31,868 nucleotides of DNA, taken from positions 1 through 31,868 of the IMG/VR virus record IMGVR_UViG_3300048672_000452; one strand, written 5' to 3'. Shown here one piece after another: positions 4,964 to 13,099 of the stretch. Position 1 is the first letter of the stretch, and every line of letters starts with the position of its first letter. Below the pieces are notes generated by a model. The model saw only the letters and a list, made by a program, of their open reading frames with translations, was not told the origin of the DNA and did not search any database. Origin of the DNA: a virus. The position numbers were made by a program, and so were the translations under genes.

Positions 4964-6570
4964 CTGAAGCGGCAGATTTGGCGCAAGATCCTGAGATTCG
5001 GGAGACGATGGAACAGGTGGCGAACACCTTCTCTGGTCTTCTGGGGTTCAAGCGCACTGAGATTGTGGAAATTTTGGATAGTCTGCAAGCCGATATAATT
5101 GCTTTGTTCTTTGGCAACAGAGGCGGAAAAACTTCAAGTGTCGCCAACCACTACGTAAAGCGGGTGCTTGGGATTGCCCCCATCAAGAAAAAGAATCTCT
5201 TGGCGAAGAAGATTCGGTGCATGAGTTCGTCGCTCCCAGAGGGAAACGACCCCGAGATGCAGGACAACGCTCAGTATATTGAGCTTCGGAAACTGATTCC
5301 TTACGAGCTGATTGAGAAGGACATCACTGCCCGAAGTCAGAACTTAGTTGTGCGCCGACCTCTGGGTTTGAACTCACCTAGAGTGGTGTTTGAGTTTAGG
5401 TCAAGCAAACAGGAACTTCAGGATTTGGGTAAGATCAACCTTTCTTCGGTGTGGCACGATGAGGAAACACCGGAGGACAAGAGGACAGAGTGCCAGATGA
5501 GGCTCATTCAGGAGGGGGGAGATGAGATATTTACTCTTACGGCTACGAATCCGTTTAGCTATACTTACGATAAGGTTTTTAAGTTGGCTTCTTTTGTATA
5601 TAGAACCAAGACTGTCTGCGAATATACCGGACTACCGCAGAAAGAATTTCATAAAACAGGTGCAAACATTTCTTGCATCTTTGGATCAACTTATGACAAT
5701 CCGACTCTTCCTGTTGAAGTTATCGACCGAATGAAATCTGAGATGGACCCTGCCGAGATTCCGCTTAGAATTTACGGTGTGTTCACTCAGGTTACGGGGA
5801 GGGTTCACAAAACCTACGATCCGTCTATCTGTTACATATCATACAAGAAGTATTTCCCTAATGACATCCCGTACAAGTGGATTCACGCGAGAGGGATTGA
5901 CTACCATGAGAGCAGAATCCCGTGGTCTGTGGGGTGGGTGAGCGCATCAGCAGAGGATGAGTGGTTCTTGTGGAAGGAATTTCACCCTGCAATAGATGGG
6001 CCAAATGCCTACAACACCTATGAAATAGCAAAGAGCATCGCCAGAAGCAGCGGGAATTATTACTATACCGTGAACCTGATTGACCCTCTGGCGAATAAAA
6101 AGCAACCCAACACATTGTTTTCGGCAACGGATGACCTTAATCGGTATTTTGACCAGTTGAGAAGGGAGGATGGACTTGGTACACCGTGCTATTGGCAGGG
6201 GTGGGACACGAAAGGGACGGGGGGAAGGGACCACATCGCAGAGCGATTCAAGAACGCCGTACGCTGCGGTAAGCCTTTTAACAATACCATTAGGGATCGT
6301 GGGACCGTCAAACGCCTACCTACTCTCTGGATCTGCGATACTGCACCTAAGTTTCATCGCTCCCTCCTTGATTGGAGCTATGGAGAGTATGTGGCCCAGA
6401 GTACGAAGGCTGTAAATGATCTTAAACCCACACCGCAGCAGAAAAATTCCCATGATAACATGGTATTAGAGTGTCTAGCGAAGGACTCAAGACTCCGTTT
6501 TGCGGCACAGATTATGTCCAATCCACCGCGTCAGGAAACGCATAGGCATCATAGTGTGGCGGGGAGATGA
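4960..6570 (+). CDS. terL: Terminase large subunit (packaging ATPase and nuclease)
   Basis: The product has 536 residues, normal for the family. It drives ATP-dependent DNA packaging into the prohead and cuts the concatemer. Residues 52-58 (GNRGGKT) are the Walker A loop; 164-169 (VWHDEE) are Walker B with the catalytic Glu; 194-198 (TATNP) fit the coupling motif. The C-terminal nuclease has Asp residues in RGIDYHES (D314) and NLIDPLAN (D375), and a late HDNMVLECLAKDSR segment that may carry the third acidic residue. The start overlaps the lipoprotein stop. The nearest well-studied relatives would be podovirus terminases. The product is followed by a promoter-terminator pair rather than being fused to the head operon. 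Confidence 0.93.
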   Translation: MTEAADLAQDPEIRETMEQVANTFSGLLGFKRTEIVEILDSLQADIIALFFGNRGGKTSSVANHYVKRVLGIAPIKKKNLLAKKIRCMSSSLPEGNDPEMQDNAQYIELRKLIPYELIEKDITARSQNLVVRRPLGLNSPRVVFEFRSSKQELQDLGKINLSSVWHDEETPEDKRTECQMRLIQEGGDEIFTLTATNPFSYTYDKVFKLASFVYRTKTVCEYTGLPQKEFHKTGANISCIFGSTYDNPTLPVEVIDRMKSEMDPAEIPLRIYGVFTQVTGRVHKTYDPSICYISYKKYFPNDIPYKWIHARGIDYHESRIPWSVGWVSASAEDEWFLWKEFHPAIDGPNAYNTYEIAKSIARSSGNYYYTVNLIDPLANKKQPNTLFSATDDLNRYFDQLRREDGLGTPCYWQGWDTKGTGGRDHIAERFKNAVRCGKPFNNTIRDRGTVKRLPTLWICDTAPKFHRSLLDWSYGEYVAQSTKAVNDLKPTPQQKNSHDNMVLECLAKDSRLRFAAQIMSNPPRQETHRHHSVAGR

Positions 6571-6579
6571 AAATAATTC

Positions 6580-6607
6580 TTGACAGATCATTTGACTTGT
6601 GCATAAT
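6580..6607 (+). promoter_or_regulatory. Strong sigma70-type promoter after the large terminase
   Basis: TTGACA (6580-6585), a 16-base spacer and CATAAT (6602-6607, five of six consensus bases) lie immediately after the terminase stop. Transcription would start near 6614. It precedes an intrinsic terminator by only about 30 bases, then the head operon. Confidence 0.6.
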
Positions 6608-6613
6608 GAGAAT

Positions 6614-6684
6614 CAACAGAACTTTTCAGGATACTGTCTTGAAGAAGCCCTGGCCCGTTATGCGCGGTCTAGGGCTTTTCTTTT
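6614..6684 (+). ncRNA. Candidate short RNA between promoter and terminator
   Basis: A transcript from the promoter at 6580-6607 would run about 70 bases to the U-tract of the terminator. No open frame of note lies inside. It may be a stand-alone small RNA or the leader of the head operon that is attenuated at the hairpin. No known RNA family was recognised. Confidence 0.3.
6645..6684 (+). terminator. Rho-independent terminator before the head operon
   Basis: AAGCCCT (6645-6651) pairs perfectly with AGGGCTT (6671-6677). Further inner pairs can form between GGCC and GGTC. A TTTTCTTTT tract (6676-6684) follows at once. It would end terminase transcripts and attenuate readthrough into the portal gene. 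Confidence 0.75.
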
Positions 6685-6693
6685 AGGTGCTAT

Positions 6694-6852
6694 ATGCCAG
6701 TAAGAACGAGAAAAGTTAAAGGCGGCTACCAAAACAGCACACCTAACGGCGTGAAGGGAAAGCGGATGACGAAGAAGAACGCCATGCGTCAGAAACGGTT
6801 GCTAAATGCGATTGACCGCGGCTGGACTCCTACCAAACGGAAGAAGAAATGA
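6694..6852 (+). CDS. Small basic protein upstream of portal
   Basis: The product has 52 residues. The ATG at 6694 has an AGGTG site; its TGA overlaps the portal ATG (ATGA). The protein is strongly basic (begins MPVRTRKVKGGYQNS and ends TKRKKK). Short basic proteins with an N-terminal VKGGY-type motif are commonly encoded at this place in podovirus genomes and have no known function. DNA binding in the capsid or at the portal is conceivable. Tight coupling to the portal gene makes it likely real. Confidence 0.7.
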   Translation: MPVRTRKVKGGYQNSTPNGVKGKRMTKKNAMRQKRLLNAIDRGWTPTKRKKK

Positions 6853-8822
6853 GCGAATACAATGAGCAGGAAGAGAGTGATTCTGTAGAGAAGGGGACCG
6901 CCGAGGCTGAGGCGAAGGCAAGTACCGAACTCCCTCAGTGGCAGATAGACCTTGCCAACCATGTGATGACGGAATGGGACAAGGGCAAGTCATTCGTTAC
7001 CACGATGGATCAGTTGTATGACGATTTGTATGACATGATCCGTGGGGGACGACCTCAGAAGAACTACGATTGGGAATCAAATATCGTCATTAACAAAGTC
7101 TTTCAGGTAGTTTGGACGGCAATTCCTTATCTTACAGCAAAAATCTTCGGTTCTAGTCCCATTATCGGGGTGACTTCATTCGACAAAAAAGGGGCGTGGC
7201 AAAGGGAGAAGATACTGGAATTTTGGTATAACCTCCAAGCACCGCCCGACAAGACGCATACTCCGTTCTTCCTTGTGGTCACGATGTTACTACTTCGGGG
7301 ACTTCTAAATGGTGTCGCAATCGTAAAAAAGAGCTGGCATCAGAAAGTAAAGAAGGTCAGTAAGCCGATTCCAATCAAGATCCCCAAGGGCGTTGATGAA
7401 AATGGGGAAGTGCAGTACGAAGATAAGACCAAGAATTTCAACACTTCTATCCCCCTTGAGGATTGGCCTGTCAATCTAGTCTGCAATAACAAGGATGTGG
7501 TTGTGGATTGGATGCTTCAGCCGGGTCAGAGTATCCGTCAAGGTAGATTCGTAATACACCGTAGCATCTATGACTTGGATTCGTTATACAATTCAGATAT
7601 AAATTATATCAATCTTGACTATCTCAACCGTGACGCAGATCCTTCGTCCCTTTCACAGAGTCAGGACCATTCTCAGGCGGCATCGAAGGATGGTCTTGAC
7701 TCCCCTCCATCTGCCGATATTTATGCCGATGTTGAAGTGTACGAGCGTCAGGGTGAGATGCTTGTCTATAAGGACAAAGAGGATGGGTTATGGAAGCCCT
7801 GCCTGGACAAAGCGGATATAGGGGGCGAAGAAGTTGTCAGGAAACAGATGATTGTGGCGGTGGCAAACACGGACGGTGCGCCCATCTTGATCCGCTGCGA
7901 AGAGAATCCTGCGAACCAGATAACCTACATCGACCTGCACGTTTACTTCGACGAAGAAAGATGGCAGTCGATGGGGATGGTGGAGCCGTTCAAGGACATC
8001 CAGACCGCCCTGAATGACAACATCAACGCCATGTTTGACGAAATCTGGCAAAACCTCATGCCTCCGGTTGTGGTGAACAAGTTTGCTTTGTGGGATTGGG
8101 ACACCATGACCCGTGCGCCGGGGCAGAGATGGCTTGTGGGCGGCAATCCAGCTGATTCCTTGCTACCGATGCCACCGCAGAACATCACCCGTGACGCTTG
8201 GAACAAACATTCACTTCTGGACACGGAAATTCAGTTGACTTCTGCCATTACCCCGCCAATGCAGGGGAGCGGAAAGGAAAAAACCGCCACTCTTGCGACG
8301 TTAAACGCTCAGTATTCTATGGGGAAACTGGATTTCTTAGTTAAAATGATCGAACAGACTTTCTTGATTCCTTCGGCACAGATGGACATCATGTTGGCGA
8401 AGAAATTTGCTCACCCTCTGACCTTCCAGACCATCATAGGATCGCCGTTTGTCTATGGGGATTGGGAGGAAGTGTATAAATATCAGCCATGTGCAACCAC
8501 CGTAAAATTGGAAGCGCAAAAAGAGGTTGAAGTCGCACAGGATATGCAGATGATCCAGATGTTCACTCAGGTGAACAACCCTAATACGCCGAAGATTCTC
8601 AATGTTTTGTGGGGGAATATACTTAGAAACAGGAATATGCCTAAAGAAGCGGCAATGTTCGATGAGAACTGGTATGAACCGAATAGTGAATCTGGACAGA
8701 TAGAGATGATGCGCCGGCGGGTGAGCGGTAACGCACCAAGCAACCAGAACGGAGTCCCGATGGGACAAGACCAAGCAAATGTAAGAGAGGCGACATTTCA
8801 GTCGGGGGGGATGAATGGCTGA
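6849..8822 (+). CDS. Portal protein
   Basis: The product has 657 residues, fitting podovirus portals. The portal is the dodecameric ring at the capsid vertex through which DNA enters and leaves and to which the terminase docks. The acidic N-terminus is followed by WQIDLANHVMTEWD and later NKVFQVVWTAIPYLTAKIFG, typical of the helical clip and wing regions. ITPPMQGSGKEKTATLATLN and the helices after it match the region of the central channel helices. The C-terminal tail (GNAPSNQNGVPMGQDQ) is low-complexity. Position after the large terminase and before the scaffold is as expected. The ATG is coupled to the small basic gene. Identity rests on length, context and these segments. Confidence 0.88.
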   Translation: MSEYNEQEESDSVEKGTAEAEAKASTELPQWQIDLANHVMTEWDKGKSFVTTMDQLYDDLYDMIRGGRPQKNYDWESNIVINKVFQVVWTAIPYLTAKIFGSSPIIGVTSFDKKGAWQREKILEFWYNLQAPPDKTHTPFFLVVTMLLLRGLLNGVAIVKKSWHQKVKKVSKPIPIKIPKGVDENGEVQYEDKTKNFNTSIPLEDWPVNLVCNNKDVVVDWMLQPGQSIRQGRFVIHRSIYDLDSLYNSDINYINLDYLNRDADPSSLSQSQDHSQAASKDGLDSPPSADIYADVEVYERQGEMLVYKDKEDGLWKPCLDKADIGGEEVVRKQMIVAVANTDGAPILIRCEENPANQITYIDLHVYFDEERWQSMGMVEPFKDIQTALNDNINAMFDEIWQNLMPPVVVNKFALWDWDTMTRAPGQRWLVGGNPADSLLPMPPQNITRDAWNKHSLLDTEIQLTSAITPPMQGSGKEKTATLATLNAQYSMGKLDFLVKMIEQTFLIPSAQMDIMLAKKFAHPLTFQTIIGSPFVYGDWEEVYKYQPCATTVKLEAQKEVEVAQDMQMIQMFTQVNNPNTPKILNVLWGNILRNRNMPKEAAMFDENWYEPNSESGQIEMMRRRVSGNAPSNQNGVPMGQDQANVREATFQSGGMNG

Positions 8823-9156
8823 TAACACTGCGATAGCATGGAAGATTCTCTTTGGGGAGGACTTTCAAACGATTCTCGACCCGAATGAGCCGTCCAATTT
8901 ACCACGTATCAAGGCTGATAACCTTGCACGGCTTGAATCTCTTGAGAGATTTATGAACGGTCAGGGTCGAGTTTTATTTGAGCAGTGGCGGGTGGCATTG
9001 AGAGTCGGGCTACTATCCCTCCTAGAGACCCCAGACGAAGCCTGCCACTGCTCTTCATGTGTCAAGTTGATGCGGCTGCGGATGATTTACAAACTGTGGT
9101 TTGAGGCTCAACAGATACTTGAGGTTGGTGATGCAAAAGCTGTTCGCAATGATTGA
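8815..9156 (+). CDS. Hypothetical protein between portal and scaffold
   Basis: The product has 113 residues. The ATG at 8815 follows GGGGGG and overlaps the portal stop by 8 bases. It is mostly helical: residues 30-95 are rich in Leu and Arg (LARLESLERFMNGQG, then RVALRVGLLSLLE). A CHCSSC cluster at about residues 77-82 could bind metal. No family was recognised. The overlap with the portal gene suggests a head-assembly role, but this is context only. The end overlaps the start of the small DUF2292-like gene in another frame. Confidence 0.65.
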   Translation: MADNTAIAWKILFGEDFQTILDPNEPSNLPRIKADNLARLESLERFMNGQGRVLFEQWRVALRVGLLSLLETPDEACHCSSCVKLMRLRMIYKLWFEAQQILEVGDAKAVRND

Positions 9157-9256
9157 GAAATTGGTTGCGGATAAATTCTTTGGAAGCCTAGAGATAACTT
9201 TCCAGAATGGGAAGATAATCATGTTGAAGAAGGTGCAGACGATCAAGGTAGATTAG
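9131..9256 (+). CDS. 41-residue DUF2292/YezD-like protein
   Basis: The ATG at 9131 has a GAGG site 6 bases upstream. The product reads MQKLFAMIEKLVADKFFGSL, then EITFQNGKIIMLKKVQTIKV: a short helix followed by a beta hairpin with the pattern F/Y-G-x-L-x-I-x-F-x-(N/D)-G-K that marks the DUF2292 (YezD) family. The family is widespread in bacteria and phages, is about 40 residues long and has no known function. It overlaps the preceding gene by 26 bases in another frame. The motif makes it likely real. Confidence 0.65.
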   Translation: MQKLFAMIEKLVADKFFGSLEITFQNGKIIMLKKVQTIKVD

Positions 9257-9279
9257 GACATAAGCCAACGGAACAACCG

Positions 9280-9316
9280 AGGCGCATTTCACTCAGACGG
9301 GTGGTGCGTCTTTTTT
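9280..9316 (+). terminator. Rho-independent terminator before the scaffold gene
   Basis: AGGCGCA (9280-9286) pairs with TGCGTCT (9305-9311, one G-U). An alternative inner stem AGACG/CGTCT (9295-9299 and 9307-9311) is also possible. A run of six T (9311-9316) follows. It sits between the portal block and the scaffold-capsid block and may adjust their relative expression. Confidence 0.75.
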
Positions 9317-9345
9317 ATTACATCTAAACGAAGGGAGAAATGAGC

Positions 9346-10104
9346 ATGGCAGAGCAGGATACCGGAACGGCCCAGGCTGCTGCCCAGACGGAATCTGGAC
9401 AGGCTGCGGGAGAGGGAGCAAGCACCCAGGCGGGAGATGGTGGTGGGAACGGTAATGGAGTTGACAAAGGGAAACCATTCACACCGGAACAGGAACAGTA
9501 CATTGGGTCATGGATGGGGAGAATCATCAAGAAGCAGTTTGAGGAGAACGTGATTCCCCATTTGAAGACGGCGCAACCAGATCCCGTAGTTCAACCGGGA
9601 GGGGTTGATGACGCAATGAAGGTGTTCAACGAGAAAGTTCAGGAGAAGTTGTTTGGTGGTGATGTGGTTGGTGCAATGAATATGGTCAACGACTTGCGGG
9701 AGCGGGCAAAGTCGAACCTTACCCAACAGCAGAACCTTAACCTGATGAAAGGGCTTACGACCTACAGCGACCAACCGTACTACGAGGACATTCAGCCTGA
9801 CTTTCAGAAGTTGGCAAGAGAGAAGATGGCAGAGGGCGCACCGGTAGACAAGGCTCTAAAGTGGGCTTACGCAGAGGCGAAGGCCAATTTTCTTGAGGGG
9901 AAACTTACCGGAGGCGGTGACAAAGGTGGTGGGTTGAATCTTTCCGGTGGAGGACGGCAGAGTACGACACGGCAGAAGGTTGTCAATCTACCCCCGAAGT
10001 TTGAGGCGCAGTGCAAGAAAGACATTTCGGATGGTCTTTACAAGACCCGTGCAGAGTGGATAAGTTCACTTAACCCGAAGATCAAGGAGCAGTACGGACT
10101 TTAA
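9346..10104 (+). CDS. Scaffold-like protein
   Basis: The product has 252 residues from the ATG at 9346; GGGAG lies 8 bases before it and only 2 before the in-frame ATG at 9340. Scaffolds direct prohead assembly and leave before DNA entry. The first 45 residues are Ala/Gln/Gly-rich and disordered. A long helical section (about 50-190) holds PQ-rich and acidic stretches. The basic C-terminus (RQSTTRQKVVNLPPKFEAQC, then WISSLNPKIKEQYGL) is where scaffold-capsid contact is usually made. Residues about 98-185 share a module with the next protein. Position between portal and major capsid protein supports the call. Confidence 0.75.
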   Translation: MAEQDTGTAQAAAQTESGQAAGEGASTQAGDGGGNGNGVDKGKPFTPEQEQYIGSWMGRIIKKQFEENVIPHLKTAQPDPVVQPGGVDDAMKVFNEKVQEKLFGGDVVGAMNMVNDLRERAKSNLTQQQNLNLMKGLTTYSDQPYYEDIQPDFQKLAREKMAEGAPVDKALKWAYAEAKANFLEGKLTGGGDKGGGLNLSGGGRQSTTRQKVVNLPPKFEAQCKKDISDGLYKTRAEWISSLNPKIKEQYGL

Positions 10105-11033
10105 TGGACGCTAACGACACCTCGATGGGTGGGTACGACAGTGAAGGCGGGGACAATAGAGGAACCGAAACAGACTATGGTTCTTCTTTTGAGAACATTG
10201 GTATCTCTGGATACGGCAATACAGGTCTTTCCAATCCTAATTATGGATGGGAATCTCCGATGTCCGGCAGAGACGTATTCACCGCTGCCGCATTAGCCGA
10301 CCCTACGTTTGAAAGCAAACTTGACAGCCCATTGGGTGATCTTACCCCTACCATGTGGGACAGGATAGGGAATGCCATAGAAAACAAGTCCCTTCTTGAA
10401 ATATTGGGGATGGGATTGAAAGCCGTAGGAATCGGGGCAAACATCGTTTCCGGTAATTTACCGGGTGCGGTTCAAGGTCTTGTTTCGTGGGGGTTCAATA
10501 CGCAAGGTATGCCGACAAGTCCTGTGGGGATGGCATATGCAATGGGGAAGGGTGCTTATGACAGGTTAACGGCAACCCCGGAAGAATTTGCATCAAAATA
10601 TGAAACATTGGATAAAGAAGATTGGGCTTCCAGAGCGAAAGAAGCAACATCAACATTTCCCGATTATGCAGACCTGTCCAACACCGTCGCTTCAGTTTCG
10701 CGTGAAAACGAGAAGGAGCTGGACAAGTTATTCACAAAACTAGGTGAAACTGGGGATTACGCTGGCGCAATCGAAGCCGCCAAGGGATTCCACGAAACCA
10801 CGTTCAAGCAAGCCGACCTTGAATCAGCATTATTCAAATACTCCACCGACCCTGAATATCAGGTCATCGAGCCGGAGTTGCGGGTATTGGCTGACAAGGC
10901 GGTTAAGGAAGGCATGGAGCCGAAGGAAGCAGCAAAGTTTGCTTACGAGAAAGTGAAGCAAGCGTACAAAGCAAAGAACTTCCTGAAGGACTTCATTGCG
11001 AAGAAAAAGTTGGAATTGGAGGCCACCGCATAA
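10104..11033 (+). CDS. Head-region protein sharing the scaffold-like helical module
   Basis: The product has 309 residues; its ATG overlaps the scaffold stop (TAATG). The first 60 residues are Gly/Ser/Asp-rich and disordered. About residues 95-140 hold a hydrophobic, glycine-rich stretch (LLEILGMGLKAVGIGANIV) that could be membrane-active or buried. The C-terminal 85 residues align by eye with the scaffold: FKYSTDPEYQVIEPEL against TTYSDQPYYEDIQPDF, then AAKFAYEKVKQAYKAKNFL against ALKWAYAEAKANFLEGKL. This suggests a duplicated scaffold-type module fused to a new N-terminus. It may be a second scaffold, an internal head protein or a regulator of scaffold release. Function unproven. Confidence 0.7.
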   Translation: MDANDTSMGGYDSEGGDNRGTETDYGSSFENIGISGYGNTGLSNPNYGWESPMSGRDVFTAAALADPTFESKLDSPLGDLTPTMWDRIGNAIENKSLLEILGMGLKAVGIGANIVSGNLPGAVQGLVSWGFNTQGMPTSPVGMAYAMGKGAYDRLTATPEEFASKYETLDKEDWASRAKEATSTFPDYADLSNTVASVSRENEKELDKLFTKLGETGDYAGAIEAAKGFHETTFKQADLESALFKYSTDPEYQVIEPELRVLADKAVKEGMEPKEAAKFAYEKVKQAYKAKNFLKDFIAKKKLELEATA

Positions 11034-11251
11034 TGCGACAACGGACTCCGAGCGGAAATGAGGATAGGGATTTTGTCAGGTGCAAACGGTGCGGCTTTCC
11101 ATGTGATTTATCACGTGACAAAAGCGGTCCGGGCAGTGGGGTTCGCCATGAGGCCATTACCCATACTGCGTCAACGGCTCCCGATAATCCCGTACACGTT
11201 GCAGGATGCGGTTTCTGCAACACGAAAAATTATTTGAATTGGCAACGATAG
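11033..11251 (+). CDS. Zinc-ribbon protein
   Basis: The product has 72 residues; its ATG overlaps the previous stop (TAATG). Residues 17-24 (CKRCGFPC) and 59-62 (CGFC) form a two-knuckle zinc ribbon with about 34 residues between. The central part is Gly/Ser/His-rich. Comparable zinc-ribbon proteins are often encoded directly before phage decoration or capsid genes and have no defined role. Tight coupling to both neighbours points to a virion assembly function, which is inference. Confidence 0.7.
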   Translation: MRQRTPSGNEDRDFVRCKRCGFPCDLSRDKSGPGSGVRHEAITHTASTAPDNPVHVAGCGFCNTKNYLNWQR

Positions 11252-11263
11252 GAGAAAAATAAA

Positions 11264-12091
11264 ATGAAGGTTATCTATGACTTGATAGCCGGTGGCGCAC
11301 CTCCTCCAATCGACCTCTGGTATAACGGCGACCTTGCGGCAGATTCAACTACCAAAAGGTATAAGGGTTCTCTTGTCAAGATGATGGACTACGATGACGT
11401 AGACCACGGGAAATTCTTGACCTTTGCTGGTCTTACGACCGCAATGGAGAACGTCGTCGGTATTCTTGAGGAGGAGCAACCTACCTCCGGCAACTATCTT
11501 CCCGATGACGGGACGTATTCTTGTGCGTATCGCAAGATCACACCCATCTTTCCCTCGTCCGTGATTGAGGCAGAGTATGCCCGTGCGGATGCGGCAGGGA
11601 CGGCGAATACGGACACTTCGGCAACGGGATCGGCGGCAAGTTCCACTTTCACCAACACGGTGACTGACAACGAGCCGATTGGTGGATGGGTGTATTTTTT
11701 AACCGGGGCGAATACGGGATTCCTGCATTACATCACCGACACGACTTCCACGACTTCAGCCACGCTTTCACCAGTGCTGAATTACACGGTCGCTTCTGCG
11801 GATACGTTCCTGTACGTCGCACCACCGATGACTAACTACCTGCTTTTCGATGCGACCTACACCGGTCTGAAATCCGAGCTTACGGTTGCGTCACGACCTA
11901 GTCCAGTTACCGGGCTTTCGACATGGATCGAAGCTCCGGGGATTGGTAAGACGAAACTCGATTTCGCCAAACACGCCGGCCTGAAGATTCCTGGTGCGAA
12001 GTTCTATCACCAGTTCTGTATGGCTGGATCGACTAACACTACGGTAGCCACGGGAAGCAACCTGTGGATTGCCGGAATTAGACTGACCTAG
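11264..12091 (+). CDS. Putative capsid decoration or stabilising protein
   Basis: The product has 275 residues, with an AGGAG binding site. It lies directly before the major capsid gene. It is beta-rich with many Thr/Ser and a spaced set of hydrophobic strands (GGWVYFLTGANTGFLHYITD, then DTFLYVAPPM), no catalytic motif and no membrane segment. The middle segment resembles the 'residue-clearance' beta barrel of head decoration proteins. The Thr-rich loop (TANTDTSATGSAASSTFTNT) is surface-like. Uncharacterised proteins of this length at this position are usually virion components. It may decorate the capsid or act in the neck. Moderate support from context and composition. Confidence 0.55.
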   Translation: MKVIYDLIAGGAPPPIDLWYNGDLAADSTTKRYKGSLVKMMDYDDVDHGKFLTFAGLTTAMENVVGILEEEQPTSGNYLPDDGTYSCAYRKITPIFPSSVIEAEYARADAAGTANTDTSATGSAASSTFTNTVTDNEPIGGWVYFLTGANTGFLHYITDTTSTTSATLSPVLNYTVASADTFLYVAPPMTNYLLFDATYTGLKSELTVASRPSPVTGLSTWIEAPGIGKTKLDFAKHAGLKIPGAKFYHQFCMAGSTNTTVATGSNLWIAGIRLT

Positions 12092-12104
12092 AAGGAGGAA
12101 CCCC

Positions 12105-13016
12105 ATGCCTAGTATTATGCTTCAGGAAAATTTTGGGGACCTCCTTGATCCGAGGTTTTCCAAAATTTACGAAAAAGAGTATGCCGAAAGAATCTCCCAG
12201 AGCATGATTTCCATGCTATTCGGCATGAAGACATCGACCCGTTCAACTGAAATGATGAGCGGCGTTGGTGGGTTGGGCGACGTTCAGGATTTCGACGGGA
12301 CGATTTCGTATGACGGTTTCAGCCAGCTTTATGATTCTTCCGTGACCTTCCCTGAGAAGGCACTTGGAATCAAGGCTGAACGGAAACTCGTTGACGATGA
12401 ACTGTTCGGGATTCTGGATGGTCGTCCGTGGCAGTTGGCTGTTTCCGTTGCCCGTACCCGCGAGAAGGCGGGTGCGTCTGTGTTCGCCAATGCGTTCACC
12501 GACACGGCGGGTATGCCTGACGGTGTAGCCCTCTGCTCCGCTTCACATCCTTATTCCCCGGATGATTCAACCACGCAGTCCAACACGGGGACATCCCCAT
12601 TGTCGGCTACTTCCGTGGAAGCAACACGGAGACTTGGGTTCACCTCTATTTACAACGATAGGGGACAGCTCATGGATGTGAACTACGATACGCTCATTAT
12701 CCCCGTTGCCCTTGAGGAAACGGCTTATGAGCTTATCAATTCCAAGGGAAAGGTTGACGATGATGTGAACAACGTCAACTTTCATTATGGTCGGTACAAG
12801 ATGGCTGTGTGGCCTCGCCTGACCGACAGTAACAACTGGTTCTTCGTCGATTCCAAGATGCTCAAGCAGTTCATCCTGTGGTGGGATCGGATTAAACCAG
12901 AGTTCGCTTATGACCGCGACTACGACACGCTGGTTGCCAAGTGGTCCGTGTACTACAGAAGCAACACCCAGGTCGCGGGTTGGCAGCCTGTCTACGGACA
13001 TAATGTAACAGGCTGA
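12105..13016 (+). CDS. Major capsid protein (HK97 fold, gpT-like)
   Basis: The product has 303 residues, preceded by a consensus AAGGAGG. It would build the icosahedral shell. The N-terminal arm is followed by SYDGFSQLYDSSVTFPEKAL, an E-loop-like stretch. KAERKLVDDELFGILDGRPW, then ARTREKAGASVFANAFT and CSASHPYS, match the spine-helix and P-domain pattern of Mu gpT-type capsid proteins. The C-terminal half (LIIPVALEETAYELINSKGK, then WSVYYRSNTQVAGWQPVYGH) fits the A domain. No protease gene is nearby, consistent with a scaffold-dependent shell without a maturation cleavage. The family is assigned by eye; position after the scaffold is as expected. Confidence 0.85.
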   Translation: MPSIMLQENFGDLLDPRFSKIYEKEYAERISQSMISMLFGMKTSTRSTEMMSGVGGLGDVQDFDGTISYDGFSQLYDSSVTFPEKALGIKAERKLVDDELFGILDGRPWQLAVSVARTREKAGASVFANAFTDTAGMPDGVALCSASHPYSPDDSTTQSNTGTSPLSATSVEATRRLGFTSIYNDRGQLMDVNYDTLIIPVALEETAYELINSKGKVDDDVNNVNFHYGRYKMAVWPRLTDSNNWFFVDSKMLKQFILWWDRIKPEFAYDRDYDTLVAKWSVYYRSNTQVAGWQPVYGHNVTG

Positions 13017-13031
13017 TATTTTTAATTAATT

Positions 13032-13059
13032 GTAGGGGGTGGGGAAACCTGCCCCCTAC
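13032..13059 (+). terminator. Strong hairpin after the major capsid gene
   Basis: GTAGGGGG (13032-13039) and CCCCCTAC (13052-13059) form a perfect 8-bp GC-rich stem with a 12-base loop. No T-tract follows. It may be a partial terminator or a processing/stability element that keeps capsid mRNA abundant. Confidence 0.5.
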
Positions 13060-13099
13060 CAACCATAGGCAACGCCAATAAGACCTTTAGGGGGTTAAA

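Noticed and set aside
12567-13001. Minus-strand 144-codon frame
   Set aside because: It is a shadow of the major capsid gene, in keeping with the codon bias of the plus-strand frame.
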